Part shown: in pieces, positions 46,701-57,600 of the stretch | Layout of the letters: each line of letters opens with the position of its first letter | Position numbering within the stretch: position 1 is the first letter of the stretch | Source of the DNA: Crossaster papposus | Taxonomy: Eukaryota; Echinodermata; Asteroidea; Velatida; Solasteridae | DNA: 64,000 nucleotides | Direction: 5' to 3' | Assembly: GCA_037893245.1 (NCBI GenBank) | Contig: JBAIAA010000311.1 | Span: forward strand, 682,001 to 746,000 | Notes under the pieces: generated by a model | Told to the model about the DNA's origin: nothing | Database searches by the model: none | Seen by the model: the letters and a program-made list of their open reading frames with translations, nothing else | Translations under genes and position numbers: made by a program

Positions 46701-48870
46701 AAAAAAAGAAAAATGTCCTTGCCCTAAGTTTATTTTCTTCAAAATGACAGCATGTCAGAAGGAATGATGTTGTGGACATGAGTGAGTTTCACCCAAAACT
46801 AATACTAAAAACATACAAAAGCACTACTTTTATCCTAATTTTGTCCTCCAAAGTCCTACTTTTTTCTCCCTTTTTTTAATTCTTTTTTTTTACTATTCAT
46901 CTCTTTTTTAACCTCAATCTGATTGAAAGCCGCTTAATTGACTTCACTTCAGAACTCGGCAAATAAAGTAGAAGCTTTTTAAGAAAGTTATTTTGGTATC
47001 ACATTTCCCCCTCAACCCTTTTCTTTCCAGAAAAACAAAAGTTAGGATTTTTAATCCTCTGATTTAAACAAATAAACTTTCTGAATAAAACCATTAACCA
47101 TCTTTTTATTTGTGTAATTTGTTAGGCTTGAAGAATGCCTGGTGTTGCTGTGTAAGTCCGGTCGCTACCCAGAAGCTGCTTTCTTCGCTAGGACCTACAT
47201 GCCAAGCAAAATATCCGAGTGAGTACAAAGATTGAGAAAATGCTTGCCTAGGATACACCATTTGCAGATATCAAAAAATGTTACTCCCAAAGTATTAAAT
47301 AATGATTCTAGGCTTCCAGCAAAATGATTGTGCTAGATATCAAGTACCGTAATTTCCTGCGGTAAAGCCGCACGGCGGTTAAGGCGCAGGTCCCTAAAAT
47401 CACCCAAAAAAAATTCAAACGTCAACAGATAAAGCGCACTGCCGAATAAGGCGCATGCTTGAACGCACCCAGAAGAACACCAGGCGCCACCCGGTGTAGG
47501 TACATCGCCACAAAGGGGTCATTTTGTTGCCTTAGAAGGATCCCACTATTCCAAGCAAGAATTTGCTGAGTACTTGAGTTTATCTGGCACGCAAACAATG
47601 TATGAAAACTTCAAACCAGTAGTCACAATATCGCACGAGGTTTGCCGATACATATCATGTATCACTGCAGTATAAACTGCATGCACATGTACATCACATG
47701 CAGCGATCGCGTGCATGGTATCCCTAATTGCGACACCCCCTAGTCTTTTTTCCAGTCGTTGTGAATGCTCCGCGCTGTGTAGTTCGGATGGTGAATTGCA
47801 TGAAGCCGGAACGTAGACGAAAAAACGTTTAGAAAAAGGCCACATAGTACGGGCCAGCTTTTTATCGCTGTTGATCGTCTTGCAGTCTTGTTTGCAAGAC
47901 GATCTTAATCGCGGTATATGCAGCGCGCGTAGGCCGCCGATGCGGTAATTCGCGCGTGGTCTACGGCGTACGTTAGAGGGCGCCCCGCATCGCGAAAAAC
48001 GTCTTGCAAACAAGACTACGCACGCTGCCGAGTGCTAAATCACATACATGTACGGTCGTAGGGGGATCAACACATCGCGGCATTGTTAATGGAAACACGG
48101 TCACAATGTCCGGAGAGTTGGGCTAATTGGTTGACCGCATTATTGAGTAAGATTGCGGCGTTCAAAGAATTCTTCACACAAAGACCATCACTTTGAACTC
48201 AAGCGACATCATATACGGCGCACTGAAAGATAAGGCGCGGCGATGTTTTTGTGGTCTAGAAAGTCAGATAAGCCGCGTCTTTACCGCAGGAAATTACGGT
48301 AATTCTTCCAAAGAATCGAACAATGCTGGGTACAGCCTACGAACTCCAAAATCAACCAACATTTCTTTTTTTGCCATTTAACGTCAAAATCTGCCCAAAA
48401 CTGCCAGGCTAATTTGGGAGGATTTGGGAGGATTTGGGAGGATGTGGGAGGATGTGGGAGGATCTGGGAGGATCTGGGAGGATCTGGGAGGATCTGGGAG
48501 GATCTGGGAGGATCTGGGAGGATCTGGGAGGATCTGGGAGGATCTGGGAGGATCTGGGAGGATCTGGGAGGATCTGGGAGGATCTGGGAGGATCTGGGAG
48601 GATCTGGGAGGATCTGGGAGGATCTGGGAGGATCTGGGAGGATCTGGGAGGGTTTGGAGTTAATGATGAGTGATTCATTAACCGTCTCCTAGGATTGTGA
48701 CGCTGTGGAAGGAGAGCCTGGGTAAAATCAACAAGAAGGCTGCCGAGGCGTTAGCTGACCCCACCCAATACGAGAACCTGTTTGTGGGTCTCAAGGAGGC
48801 ATTCAAGGGGGAGGACTACCTGAAGACTACCGAGAAGAGATACCCGGCAAAGGCCTACCCTAAGATCCCA
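43784..48870 (+). CDS. COPB2: COPB2 exons 15-20, unit 1
   Basis: Exons: 43784-43927, 45062-45192, 45681-45999, 46339-46553, 47126-47218 and 48693-48870, together 1080 nt or 360 codons without a break. They continue exactly from exon 14 and cover the end of the second propeller ([40 protein letters not shown]) and the alpha-solenoid part ([76 protein letters not shown]). The solenoid contacts alpha-COP in the COPI coat. The order and lengths match the animal COPB2 family up to about residue 827 of some 900; the acidic tail is not in this window. This unit, being directly fused to exons 1-14, would normally be taken as the native copy. Confidence 0.9.
43944..44369. mobile_element. 426-bp MITE with CAGTCAAACC ends, in COPB2 intron 15 (unit 1)
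   Basis: It is bounded by CAGTCAAACCTTGATA and GGCAGGTTTGACTG with TA on each side, the usual TA target duplication. Subterminal GTGGCCACTATA / GTGGCCGCATT words repeat in both arms. Equivalent copies lie at 49393-49818, 54838-55263 and 60383-60808. Non-coding; apparent frames over it are incidental. Confidence 0.85.
44653..44850. mobile_element. MITE family B fragment in COPB2 intron 15 (unit 1)
   Basis: TTAACCAGTTAACGAGCCGA opens it and CCGTTGCTAACTGGGTTAG closes it, with CCGGCCTTGCTCGCTGCTG and TTATTCGTCATCCGTTTTGA inside. Copies recur in units 2-4 at 50102-50299, 55547-55744 and 61092-61289. Confidence 0.75.
47345..48301. mobile_element. 957-bp MITE nested in a family A copy (unit 1)
   Basis: It is bounded by perfect 22-bp inverted ends starting TACCGTAATTTCCTGCGG at 47345 and finishing at 48301. 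Subterminal words such as AAGGCGCA and AAAGCGCACTG recur at both ends. The left flank 47250-47344 is the beginning of a family A MITE (GGATACACCATTTGCAGATA), so this element inserted into it. An inner CTTGCAAACAAGAC / GTCTTGTTTGCAAG pair forms a further hairpin. No transposase is recognised. Copies lie at 52794-53756, 58239-59201 and from 63784 to the window end. Confidence 0.8.
48411..48650. repeat. 10-bp minisatellite, 24 units (unit 1)
   Basis: Twenty-four copies of GATCTGGGAG (first ones GATTTGGGAG or GATGTGGGAG) lie 42 bp upstream of exon 20. The unit-2 array (53866-54095) has 23 copies and the unit-3 array (59311-59640) has 33. This copy number explains most of the length difference between the big units. 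Open frames through it are artefacts. Confidence 0.95.
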
Positions 48871-49232
48871 GTAAGTCATGATCCAGATAGCATGATTTCT
48901 TAATTAGTAATACTAAAAACGGATTTTTGTCTCACCAGAACTTGTCTCAGGTTGTACATGCATTTTTGGTTATGTAAGATATCCTAAACCACGCAATCTC
49001 TATATGGTGTAATATCATGTTGAAGTATTGTTTTGCCATGAGGAGTACGATGTTTCAGCGCCACAAAGGTTTTACTGGACTAGTTCGCGTTACAACTTCA
49101 TGGCACATGCACTAGGTATGTCGCAAACCAACCACTATTTCTTGATGAAACTTTCCCCCTGAATTATCAACAAAAGTTCTTTTGACTAATGACTCGTAGT
49201 GCTGACATTTGATTGGTCCGTATTGTTGTCAG

Positions 49233-52200
49233 GTCTACTGGTCGGAGAGTGGCGATCTCGTCTGCATAGCAACGGACGAGTCGTATTTCATCCTAAAATT
49301 CAGCACAGACGCCGTCGCCAAGTCACAAGAGACCAACACAGGAATTACAGAAGACGGAATCGAGGAAGCTTTTGACGTGAGTGAATGATATACAGTCAAA
49401 CCTTGATATAGTGGCCATCGATGGTGCCGGTTTCCTTGGCCACTATACGCAAGTGGCCACTATAGCAAGTACATGTGTCGCGACGACAAGAACTATTTTA
49501 GTCTGTGCGCTCGGTACCGTTTGTATAAAACACAAGTATGAAGTCCAGGAACCAAACAACAGGGGAGATTTCAAAGTCAACAGAGGGCGCACTTCATTTC
49601 TGCGGCCGGAGTACACCGGTTTCACGGCAATGTAATTGTACATATTTTATTTGCAGTGGGCTATTATGGGTTGGCCACTGGCCACATTACGCAGTGGCCG
49701 CATTAGCAAGGAATGGTTATGGTATGTTTATGCAAGAATCAAACTGGGACCAAGCAAAGGTGGCCAGTGAAGCCAGGTGGCCGCTGTATCAAGGTGGCCG
49801 CAATGGCAGGTTTGACTGTAACAGACTATTCCTGCCTGTTGGTCAAACAATAAGTGTTAAGAGCATAGTAGACCTTTTATTGTACGCATATTTTTCTTGT
49901 TTGAAACGGCAAGAGTGCTTTGAATCTAAAGACGGGTGTTTGACGATTAACCTGATGAAGTTTTAGCTCTGTGAATGCTGTGTATTCCCCTAAAACAATT
50001 TTCTAGTATCTCTATTATCTGATTCCCAGACTTGTTATCATGAAACTCTATGGTTCTTGAATCTGGAGCTCATGCTTAATGGTAACACATAGCTCTCCTG
50101 TTAACCAGTTAACGAGCCGAGGCGCAGGATTATTTGTAATGAAACTTGATGTTACCGGGAAGCACACACATATATTTCCGGCCTTGCTCGCTGCTGACAG
50201 ACATTTCCGGCCTTAATCGTTATGTGTTTATTCGTCATCCGTTTTGAATCTGGGAAAAAATTGTGCGTGTATATACGTCCTCCGTTGCTAACTGGGTTAG
50301 ATAAACACCGGCTAAACGAACAGATGTTTTCACCGACCATGATGTAATGCCAGGCCACGCCGCTCCGTAAGATCTTAACTTGAGTCCCGTGACAAAAGGA
50401 GCCTGGTCAAACTCAGTCCCAAGCACTGGATTAGTTGCCAACTCACAAACGTACTGGGATGGGAGTCTTGATAATTTCACACTTAATTAAACTCCTATTT
50501 TGTTCAACAGGTTGTTGGCGAGATCGAGGAGATAGTCAAGACAGGTTTGTGGGTCGGCGATTGCTTCATCTACACCAACTCACTCAACAGGCTCAACTAC
50601 TACGTGGGAGGCGAGATTGTCACCATCTCGCATCTAGATAGGTGCGTGGGCTGGCAAGATTTAAGGCTGTGGTCTTTAAGATGGTCATGGTCGTACATTT
50701 GACATAGAGCGCTGAGCTGGGTGCAAAACCAAACAAGCTAAGGCTACAAATGGAGAGATTCTCGATTCTCGTTTGCTTACGAAGGAATTCTCGTTTGCTT
50801 ATCGAAGGCTTAGATAGGCATACAAAAAATTGAATGGAGTTTGTGAATGTTCGACAATTTACCTTTCTTGTGGTAGGCCGTCGTGGAAATCTAAGAAAGG
50901 TTTTTAATGCATCTGTTAGTAGGGTAGAAAGGTGTCTCAAAGATTTTTTTATTTTGAACGTAAACAAGTTGTGGTACAGTCTGCAACTGTTAAGAAATTT
51001 CTTCACAGAAGAGGATTTTTTCTGGTAAACGACAATAATCCGTTCGAGAAAACAGCCTAATCGCAGATAGCCTTATAATGTCAGTACATCCTACCAAACA
51101 GTTTTAGAATTCTCTGATTTTTGTCACAGAGTGATGTATCTCCTTGGTTACATCGCCAAGGACAACCGTCTCTACCTTGGCGACAAGGAGCTCAACATCG
51201 TCAGTTACTCCATTCTCCTCTCCGTCCTGGAGTACCAGACGGCCGTCATGAGACGGGACTTTGAGACCGCGGACAAGGTCCTCCCGACCGTGCCGCGGGA
51301 ACAGCGCACCCGCGTGGCTCACTTCTTGGAGAAGCAGGGCTTCAAGTCGCAGGCCCTGGCCGTGTCGTGCGATCCCGAGCACCGGTTTGAGCTGGCGTTA
51401 CAACTGGGCGAGTTGAAGACGGCCTATGACTTGGCTTTGGAGTCCGAGGTACGTCGTGGTAATATGTATGCTGACCCATTCCCGTCGTGATTTACAGTAA
51501 ACTCGCGATAATTCTAAACTTGAAGCTTATCTGGAAGTTACACTTTATTCATCATGTCAAAGAGAATAGAATATTATAATTATCCCGTAACTTAAATTGC
51601 TTCGCATAAACTCAAAGACGTTTGAATTTACTGGCTTGAAAATAATGTGAGTTTATGCGAAGAAATTTGAGTTACAAAGTTGAGGTAAACAAATGTTCAA
51701 GTGTGAAACGCCGCTATTTTAAACCTTGCGTTTTGAACCCCAAAATTTGTCCAGTTGTAAAAGAAAATTGTCTTTTTGCCAACACAGGCTGAAACCAAAT
51801 GGAAACAACTGGCCGAGCTGGCAACGGCCAAATGCGAGTTCCGTCTCGCCCAGGAATGCCTGCACAAGGCCCAGGACTTTGGCGGTCTTCTCCTATTGGC
51901 CAGCTGCTCGGGAGACGCGGACATGGTGGGCAAGCTTGCCGACACCGCCAATGAGAAGGACAAGAATAACGTTGGCTTCCTGGCCTACTTCATGCAGGGA
52001 AAGTAAGCAAACCTACTTGTAGTCATTGTATTTATGTTTATAAAGTTACAGTATACCATTTATAAAGTTACAGTATACCATTTATAAAGTTACAGTATAC
52101 CATTTGTGCATTTCTATTGTTTTCGAACCAACTACTGTTGGACATTTCTAAAAAAAGAAAAATGTCCTTGCCCTAAGTTTATTTTCTTCAAAATGACAGC

Positions 52201-54315
52201 ATGTCAGAAGGAATGATGTTGTGGACATGAGTGAGTTTCACCCAAAACTAATACTAAAAACATACAAAAGCACTACTTTTATCCTAATTTTGTCCTCCAA
52301 AGTCCTACTTTTTTCTCCCTTTTTTTAATTCTTTTTTTTTACTATTCATCTCTTTTTTAACCTCAATCTGATTGAAAGCCGCTTAATTGACTTCACTTCA
52401 GAACTCGGCAAATAAAGTAGAAGCTTTTTAAGAAAGTTATTTTGGTATCACATTTCCCCCTCAACCCTTTTCTTTCCAGAAAAACAAAAGTTAGGATTTT
52501 TAATCCTCTGATTTAAACAAATAAACTTTCTGAATAAAACCATTAACCATCTTTTTATTTGTGTAATTTGTTAGGCTTGAAGAATGCCTGGTGTTGCTGT
52601 GTAAGTCCGGTCGCTACCCAGAAGCTGCTTTCTTCGCTAGGACCTACATGCCAAGCAAAATATCCGAGTGAGTACAAAGATTGAGAAAATGCTTGCCTAG
52701 GATACACCATTTGCAGATATCAAAAAATGTTACTCCCAAAGTATTAAATAATGATTCTAGGCTTCCAGCAAAATGATTGTGCTAGATATCAAGTACCGTA
52801 ATTTCCTGCGGTAAAGCCGCACGGCGGTTAAGGCGCAGGTCCCTAAAATCACCCAAAAAAAATTCAAACGTCAACAGATAAAGCGCACTGCCGAATAAGG
52901 CGCATGCTTGAACGCACCCAGAAGAACACCAGGCGCCACCCGGTGTAGGTACATCGCCACAAAGGGGTCATTTTGTTGCCTTAGAAGGATCCCACTATTC
53001 CAAGCAAGAATTTGCTGAGTACTTGAGTTTATCTGGCACGCAAACAATGTATGAAAACTTCAAACCAGTAGTCACAATATCGCACGAGGTTTGCCGATAC
53101 ATATCATGTATCACTGCAGTATAAACTGCATGCACATGTACATGTACATCACATGCAGCGATCGCGTGCATGGTATCCCTAATTGCGACACCCCCTAGTC
53201 TTTTTTCCAGTCGTTGTGAATGCTCCGCGCTGTGTAGTTCGGATGGTGAATTGCATGAAGCCGGAACGTAGACGAAAAAACGTTTAGAAAAAGGCCACAT
53301 AGTACGGGCCAGCTTTTTATCGCTGTTGATCGTCTTGCAGTCTTGTTTGCAAGACGATCTTAATCGCGGTATATGCAGCGCGCGTAGGCCGCCGATGCGG
53401 TAATTCGCGCGTGGTCTACGGCGTACGTTAGAGGGCGCCCCGCATCGCGAAAAACGTCTTGCAAACAAGACTACGCACGCTGCCGAGTGCTAAATCACAT
53501 ACATGTACGGTCGTAGGGGGATCAACACATCGCGGCATTGTTAATGGAAACACGGTCACAATGTCCGGAGAGTTGGGCTAATTGGTTGACCGCATTATTG
53601 AGTAAGATTGCGGCGTTCAAAGAATTCTTCACACAAAGACCATCACTTTGAACTCAAGCGACATCATATACGGCGCACTGAAAGATAAGGCGCGGCGATG
53701 TTTTTGTGGTCTAGAAAGTCAGATAAGCCGCGTCTTTACCGCAGGAAATTACGGTAATTCTTCCAAAGAATCGAACAATGCTGGGTACAGCCTACGAACT
53801 CCAAAATCAACCAACATTTCTTTTTTTGCCATTTAACGTCAAAATCTGCCCAAAACTGCCAGGCTAATTTGGGAGGATTTGGGAGGATTTGGGAGGATTT
53901 GGGAGGATGTGGGAGGATGTGGGAGGATCTGGGAGGATCTGGGAGGATCTGGGAGGATCTGGGAGGATCTGGGAGGATCTGGGAGGATCTGGGAGGATCT
54001 GGGAGGATCTGGGAGGATCTGGGAGGATCTGGGAGGATCTGGGAGGATCTGGGAGGATCTGGGAGGATCTGGGAGGATCTGGGAGGATCTGGGAGGGTTT
54101 GGAGTTAATGATGAGTGATTCATTAACCGTCTCCTAGGATTGTGACGCTGTGGAAGGAGAGCCTGGGTAAAATCAACAAGAAGGCTGCCGAGGCGTTAGC
54201 TGACCCCACCCAATACGAGAACCTGTTTGTGGGTCTCAAGGAGGCATTCAAGGGGGAGGACTACCTGAAGACTACCGAGAAGAGATACCCGGCAAAGGCC
54301 TACCCTAAGATCCCA
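49233..54315 (+). CDS. COPB2: COPB2 exons 15-20, unit 2
   Basis: Exons: 49233-49376, 50511-50641, 51130-51448, 51788-52002, 52575-52667, 54138-54315. All six splice-site pairs and the 360-codon frame are intact. The only coding change noticed from unit 1 is Lys for Arg in exon 17 (IAKDNR), and Lys is also what I recall in other animals at this position. No ATG-bearing first exon or COPB2 exons 1-14 precede it, so on its own it cannot make a complete protein. It can be read only by splicing from exon 14 or from exon 20 of unit 1, both of which are in phase. Confidence 0.85.
53866..54095. repeat. 10-bp minisatellite, 23 units (unit 2)
   Basis: Same GATCTGGGAG array as in unit 1, one repeat shorter, with three GATTTGGGAG units at its left edge instead of two. 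Confidence 0.95.
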
Positions 54316-54677
54316 GTAAGTCATGATCCAGATAGCATGATTTCTTAATTAGTAATACTAAAAACGGATTTTTGTCTCACCAGAACTTGTCTCAGGTTGT
54401 ACATGCATTTTTGGTTATGTAAGATATCCTAAACCACGCAATCTCTATATGGTGTAATATCATGTTGAAGTATTGTTTTGCCATGAGGAGTACGATGTTT
54501 CAGCGCCACAAAGGTTTTACTGGACTAGTTCGCGTTACAACTTCATGGCACATGCACTAGGTATGTCGCAAACCAACCACTATTTCTTGATGAAACTTTC
54601 CCCCTGAATTATCAACAAAAGTTCTTTTGACTAATGACTCGTAGTGCTGACATTTGATTGGTCCGTATTGTTGTCAG

Positions 54678-57600
54678 GTCTACTGGTCGGAGAGTGGCGA
54701 TCTCGTCTGCATAGCAACGGACGAGTCGTATTTCATCCTAAAATTCAGCACAGACGCCGTCGCCAAGTCACAAGAGACCAACACAGGAATTACAGAAGAC
54801 GGAATCGAGGAAGCTTTTGACGTGAGTGAATGATATACAGTCAAACCTTGATATAGTGGCCATCGATGGTGCCGGTTTCCTTGGCCACTATACGCAAGTG
54901 GCCACTATAGCAAGTACATGTGTCGCGACGACAAGAACTATTTTAGTCTGTGCGCTCGGTACCGTTTGTATAAAACACAAGTATGAAGTCCAGGAACCAA
55001 ACAACAGGGGAGATTTCAAAGTCAACAGAGGGCGCACTTCATTTCTGCGGCCGGAGTACACCGGTTTCACGGCAATGTAATTGTACATATTTTATTTGCA
55101 GTGGGCTATTATGGGTTGGCCACTGGCCACATTACGCAGTGGCCGCATTAGCAAGGAATGGTTATGGTATGTTTATGCAAGAATCAAACTGGGACCAAGC
55201 AAAGGTGGCCAGTGAAGCCAGGTGGCCGCTGTATCAAGGTGGCCGCAATGGCAGGTTTGACTGTAACAGACTATTCCTGCCTGTTGGTCAAACAATAAGT
55301 GTTAAGAGCATAGTAGACCTTTTATTGTACGCATATTTTTCTTGTTTGAAACGGCAAGAGTGCTTTGAATCTAAAGACGGGTGTTTGACGATTAACCTGA
55401 TGAAGTTTTAGCTCTGTGAATGCTGTGTATTCCCCTAAAACAATTTTCTAGTATCTCTATTATCTGATTCCCAGACTTGTTATCATGAAACTCTATGGTT
55501 CTTGAATCTGGAGCTCATGCTTAATGGTAACACATAGCTCTCCTGTTAACCAGTTAACGAGCCGAGGCGCAGGATTATTTGTAATGAAACTTGATGTTAC
55601 CGGGAAGCACACACATATATTTCCGGCCTTGCTCGCTGCTGACAGACATTTCCGGCCTTAATCGTTATGTGTTTATTCGTCATCCGTTTTGAATCTGGGA
55701 AAAAATTGTGCGTGTATATACGTCCTCCGTTGCTAACTGGGTTAGATAAACACCGGCTAAACGAACAGATGTTTTCACCGACCATGATGTAATGCCAGGC
55801 CACGCCGCTCCGTAAGATCTTAACTTGAGTCCCGTGACAAAAGGAGCCTGGTCAAACTCAGTCCCAAGCACTGGATTAGTTGCCAACTCACAAACGTACT
55901 GGGATGGGAGTCTTGATAATTTCACACTTAATTAAACTCCTATTTTGTTCAACAGGTTGTTGGCGAGATCGAGGAGATAGTCAAGACAGGTTTGTGGGTC
56001 GGCGATTGCTTCATCTACACCAACTCACTCAACAGGCTCAACTACTACGTGGGAGGCGAGATTGTCACCATCTCGCATCTAGATAGGTGCGTGGGCTGGC
56101 AAGATTTAAGGCTGTGGTCTTTAAGATGGTCATGGTCGTACATTTGACATAGAGCGCTGAGCTGGGTGCAAAACCAAACAAGCTAAGGCTACAAATGGAG
56201 AGATTCTCGATTCTCGTTTGCTTACGAAGGAATTCTCGTTTGCTTATCGAAGGCTTAGATAGGCATACAAAAAATTGAATGGAGTTTGTGAATGTTCGAC
56301 AATTTACCTTTCTTGTGGTAGGCCGTCGTGGAAATCTAAGAAAGGTTTTTAATGCATCTGTTAGTAGGGTAGAAAGGTGTCTCAAAGATTTTTTTATTTT
56401 GAACGTAAACAAGTTGTGGTACAGTCTGCAACTGTTAAGAAATTTCTTCACAGAAGAGGATTTTTTCTGGTAAACGACAATAATCCGTTCGAGAAAACAG
56501 CCTAATCGCAGATAGCCTTATAATGTCAGTACATCCTACCAAACAGTTTTAGAATTCTCTGATTTTTGTCACAGAGTGATGTATCTCCTTGGTTACATCG
56601 CCAAGGACAACCGTCTCTACCTTGGCGACAAGGAGCTCAACATCGTCAGTTACTCCATTCTCCTCTCCGTCCTGGAGTACCAGACGGCCGTCATGAGACG
56701 GGACTTTGAGACCGCGGACAAGGTCCTCCCGACCGTGCCGCGGGAACAGCGCACCCGCGTGGCTCACTTCTTGGAGAAGCAGGGCTTCAAGTCGCAGGCC
56801 CTGGCCGTGTCGTGCGATCCCGAGCACCGGTTTGAGCTGGCGTTACAACTGGGCGAGTTGAAGACGGCCTATGACTTGGCTTTGGAGTCCGAGGTACGTC
56901 GTGGTAATATGTATGCTGACCCATTCCCGTCGTGATTTACAGTAAACTCGCGATAATTCTAAACTTGAAGCTTATCTGGAAGTTACACTTTATTCATCAT
57001 GTCAAAGAGAATAGAATATTATAATTATCCCGTAACTTAAATTGCTTCGCATAAACTCAAAGACGTTTGAATTTACTGGCTTGAAAATAATGTGAGTTTA
57101 TGCGAAGAAATTTGAGTTACAAAGTTGAGGTAAACAAATGTTCAAGTGTGAAACGCCGCTATTTTAAACCTTGCGTTTTGAACCCCAAAATTTGTCCAGT
57201 TGTAAAAGAAAATTGTCTTTTTGCCAACACAGGCTGAAACCAAATGGAAACAACTGGCCGAGCTGGCAACGGCCAAATGCGAGTTCCGTCTCGCCCAGGA
57301 ATGCCTGCACAAGGCCCAGGACTTTGGCGGTCTTCTCCTATTGGCCAGCTGCTCGGGAGACGCGGACATGGTGGGCAAGCTTGCCGACACCGCCAATGAG
57401 AAGGACAAGAATAACGTTGGCTTCCTGGCCTACTTCATGCAGGGAAAGTAAGCAAACCTACTTGTAGTCATTGTATTTATGTTTATAAAGTTACAGTATA
57501 CCATTTATAAAGTTACAGTATACCATTTATAAAGTTACAGTATACCATTTGTGCATTTCTATTGTTTTCGAACCAACTACTGTTGGACATTTCTAAAAAA

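Larger units (their letters stand above)
43515..48963 (+). repeat. Tandem unit 1 (5449 bp) of the COPB2 exon 15-20 array
   Basis: The first of four head-to-tail copies. The repeated sequence begins TTTTGGTTATGTAAGATATC at 43515, within intron 14, and the unit runs to 48963, in the intron after exon 20. It carries six exons, one 426-bp MITE, a family B fragment, a family A fragment split by a 957-bp MITE, and a 10-bp minisatellite. It differs from later units by a few substitutions (Arg instead of Lys in IA(R/K)DNR of exon 17) and lacks 6 bp at about 47690. Confidence 0.9.
48964..54408 (+). repeat. Tandem unit 2 (5445 bp) of the COPB2 array
   Basis: It matches unit 1 base for base except rare substitutions, a 6-bp insertion (an extra GTACAT at about 53140) and one fewer 10-bp unit. 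The boundary with unit 1 reads ACATGCA|TTTTGGTTATG, whereas the left edge of unit 1 reads GATACAAA|TTTTGGTTATG. Confidence 0.9.

Noticed and set aside
47546-48013. 155-residue minus-strand frame repeated in every unit (157 residues in units 2 and 3)
   Set aside because: It lies inside the 957-bp MITE, changes length with a 6-bp insertion, and shows no transposase motif that I recognise.
48409-48692. Open frames encoding a (GGSGRIWED)n-type repeat protein, also at 53839-54137 and 59309-59682
   Set aside because: All reading frames through a 10-bp minisatellite lacking stop codons stay open, and the array lies in an intron just before COPB2 exon 20.
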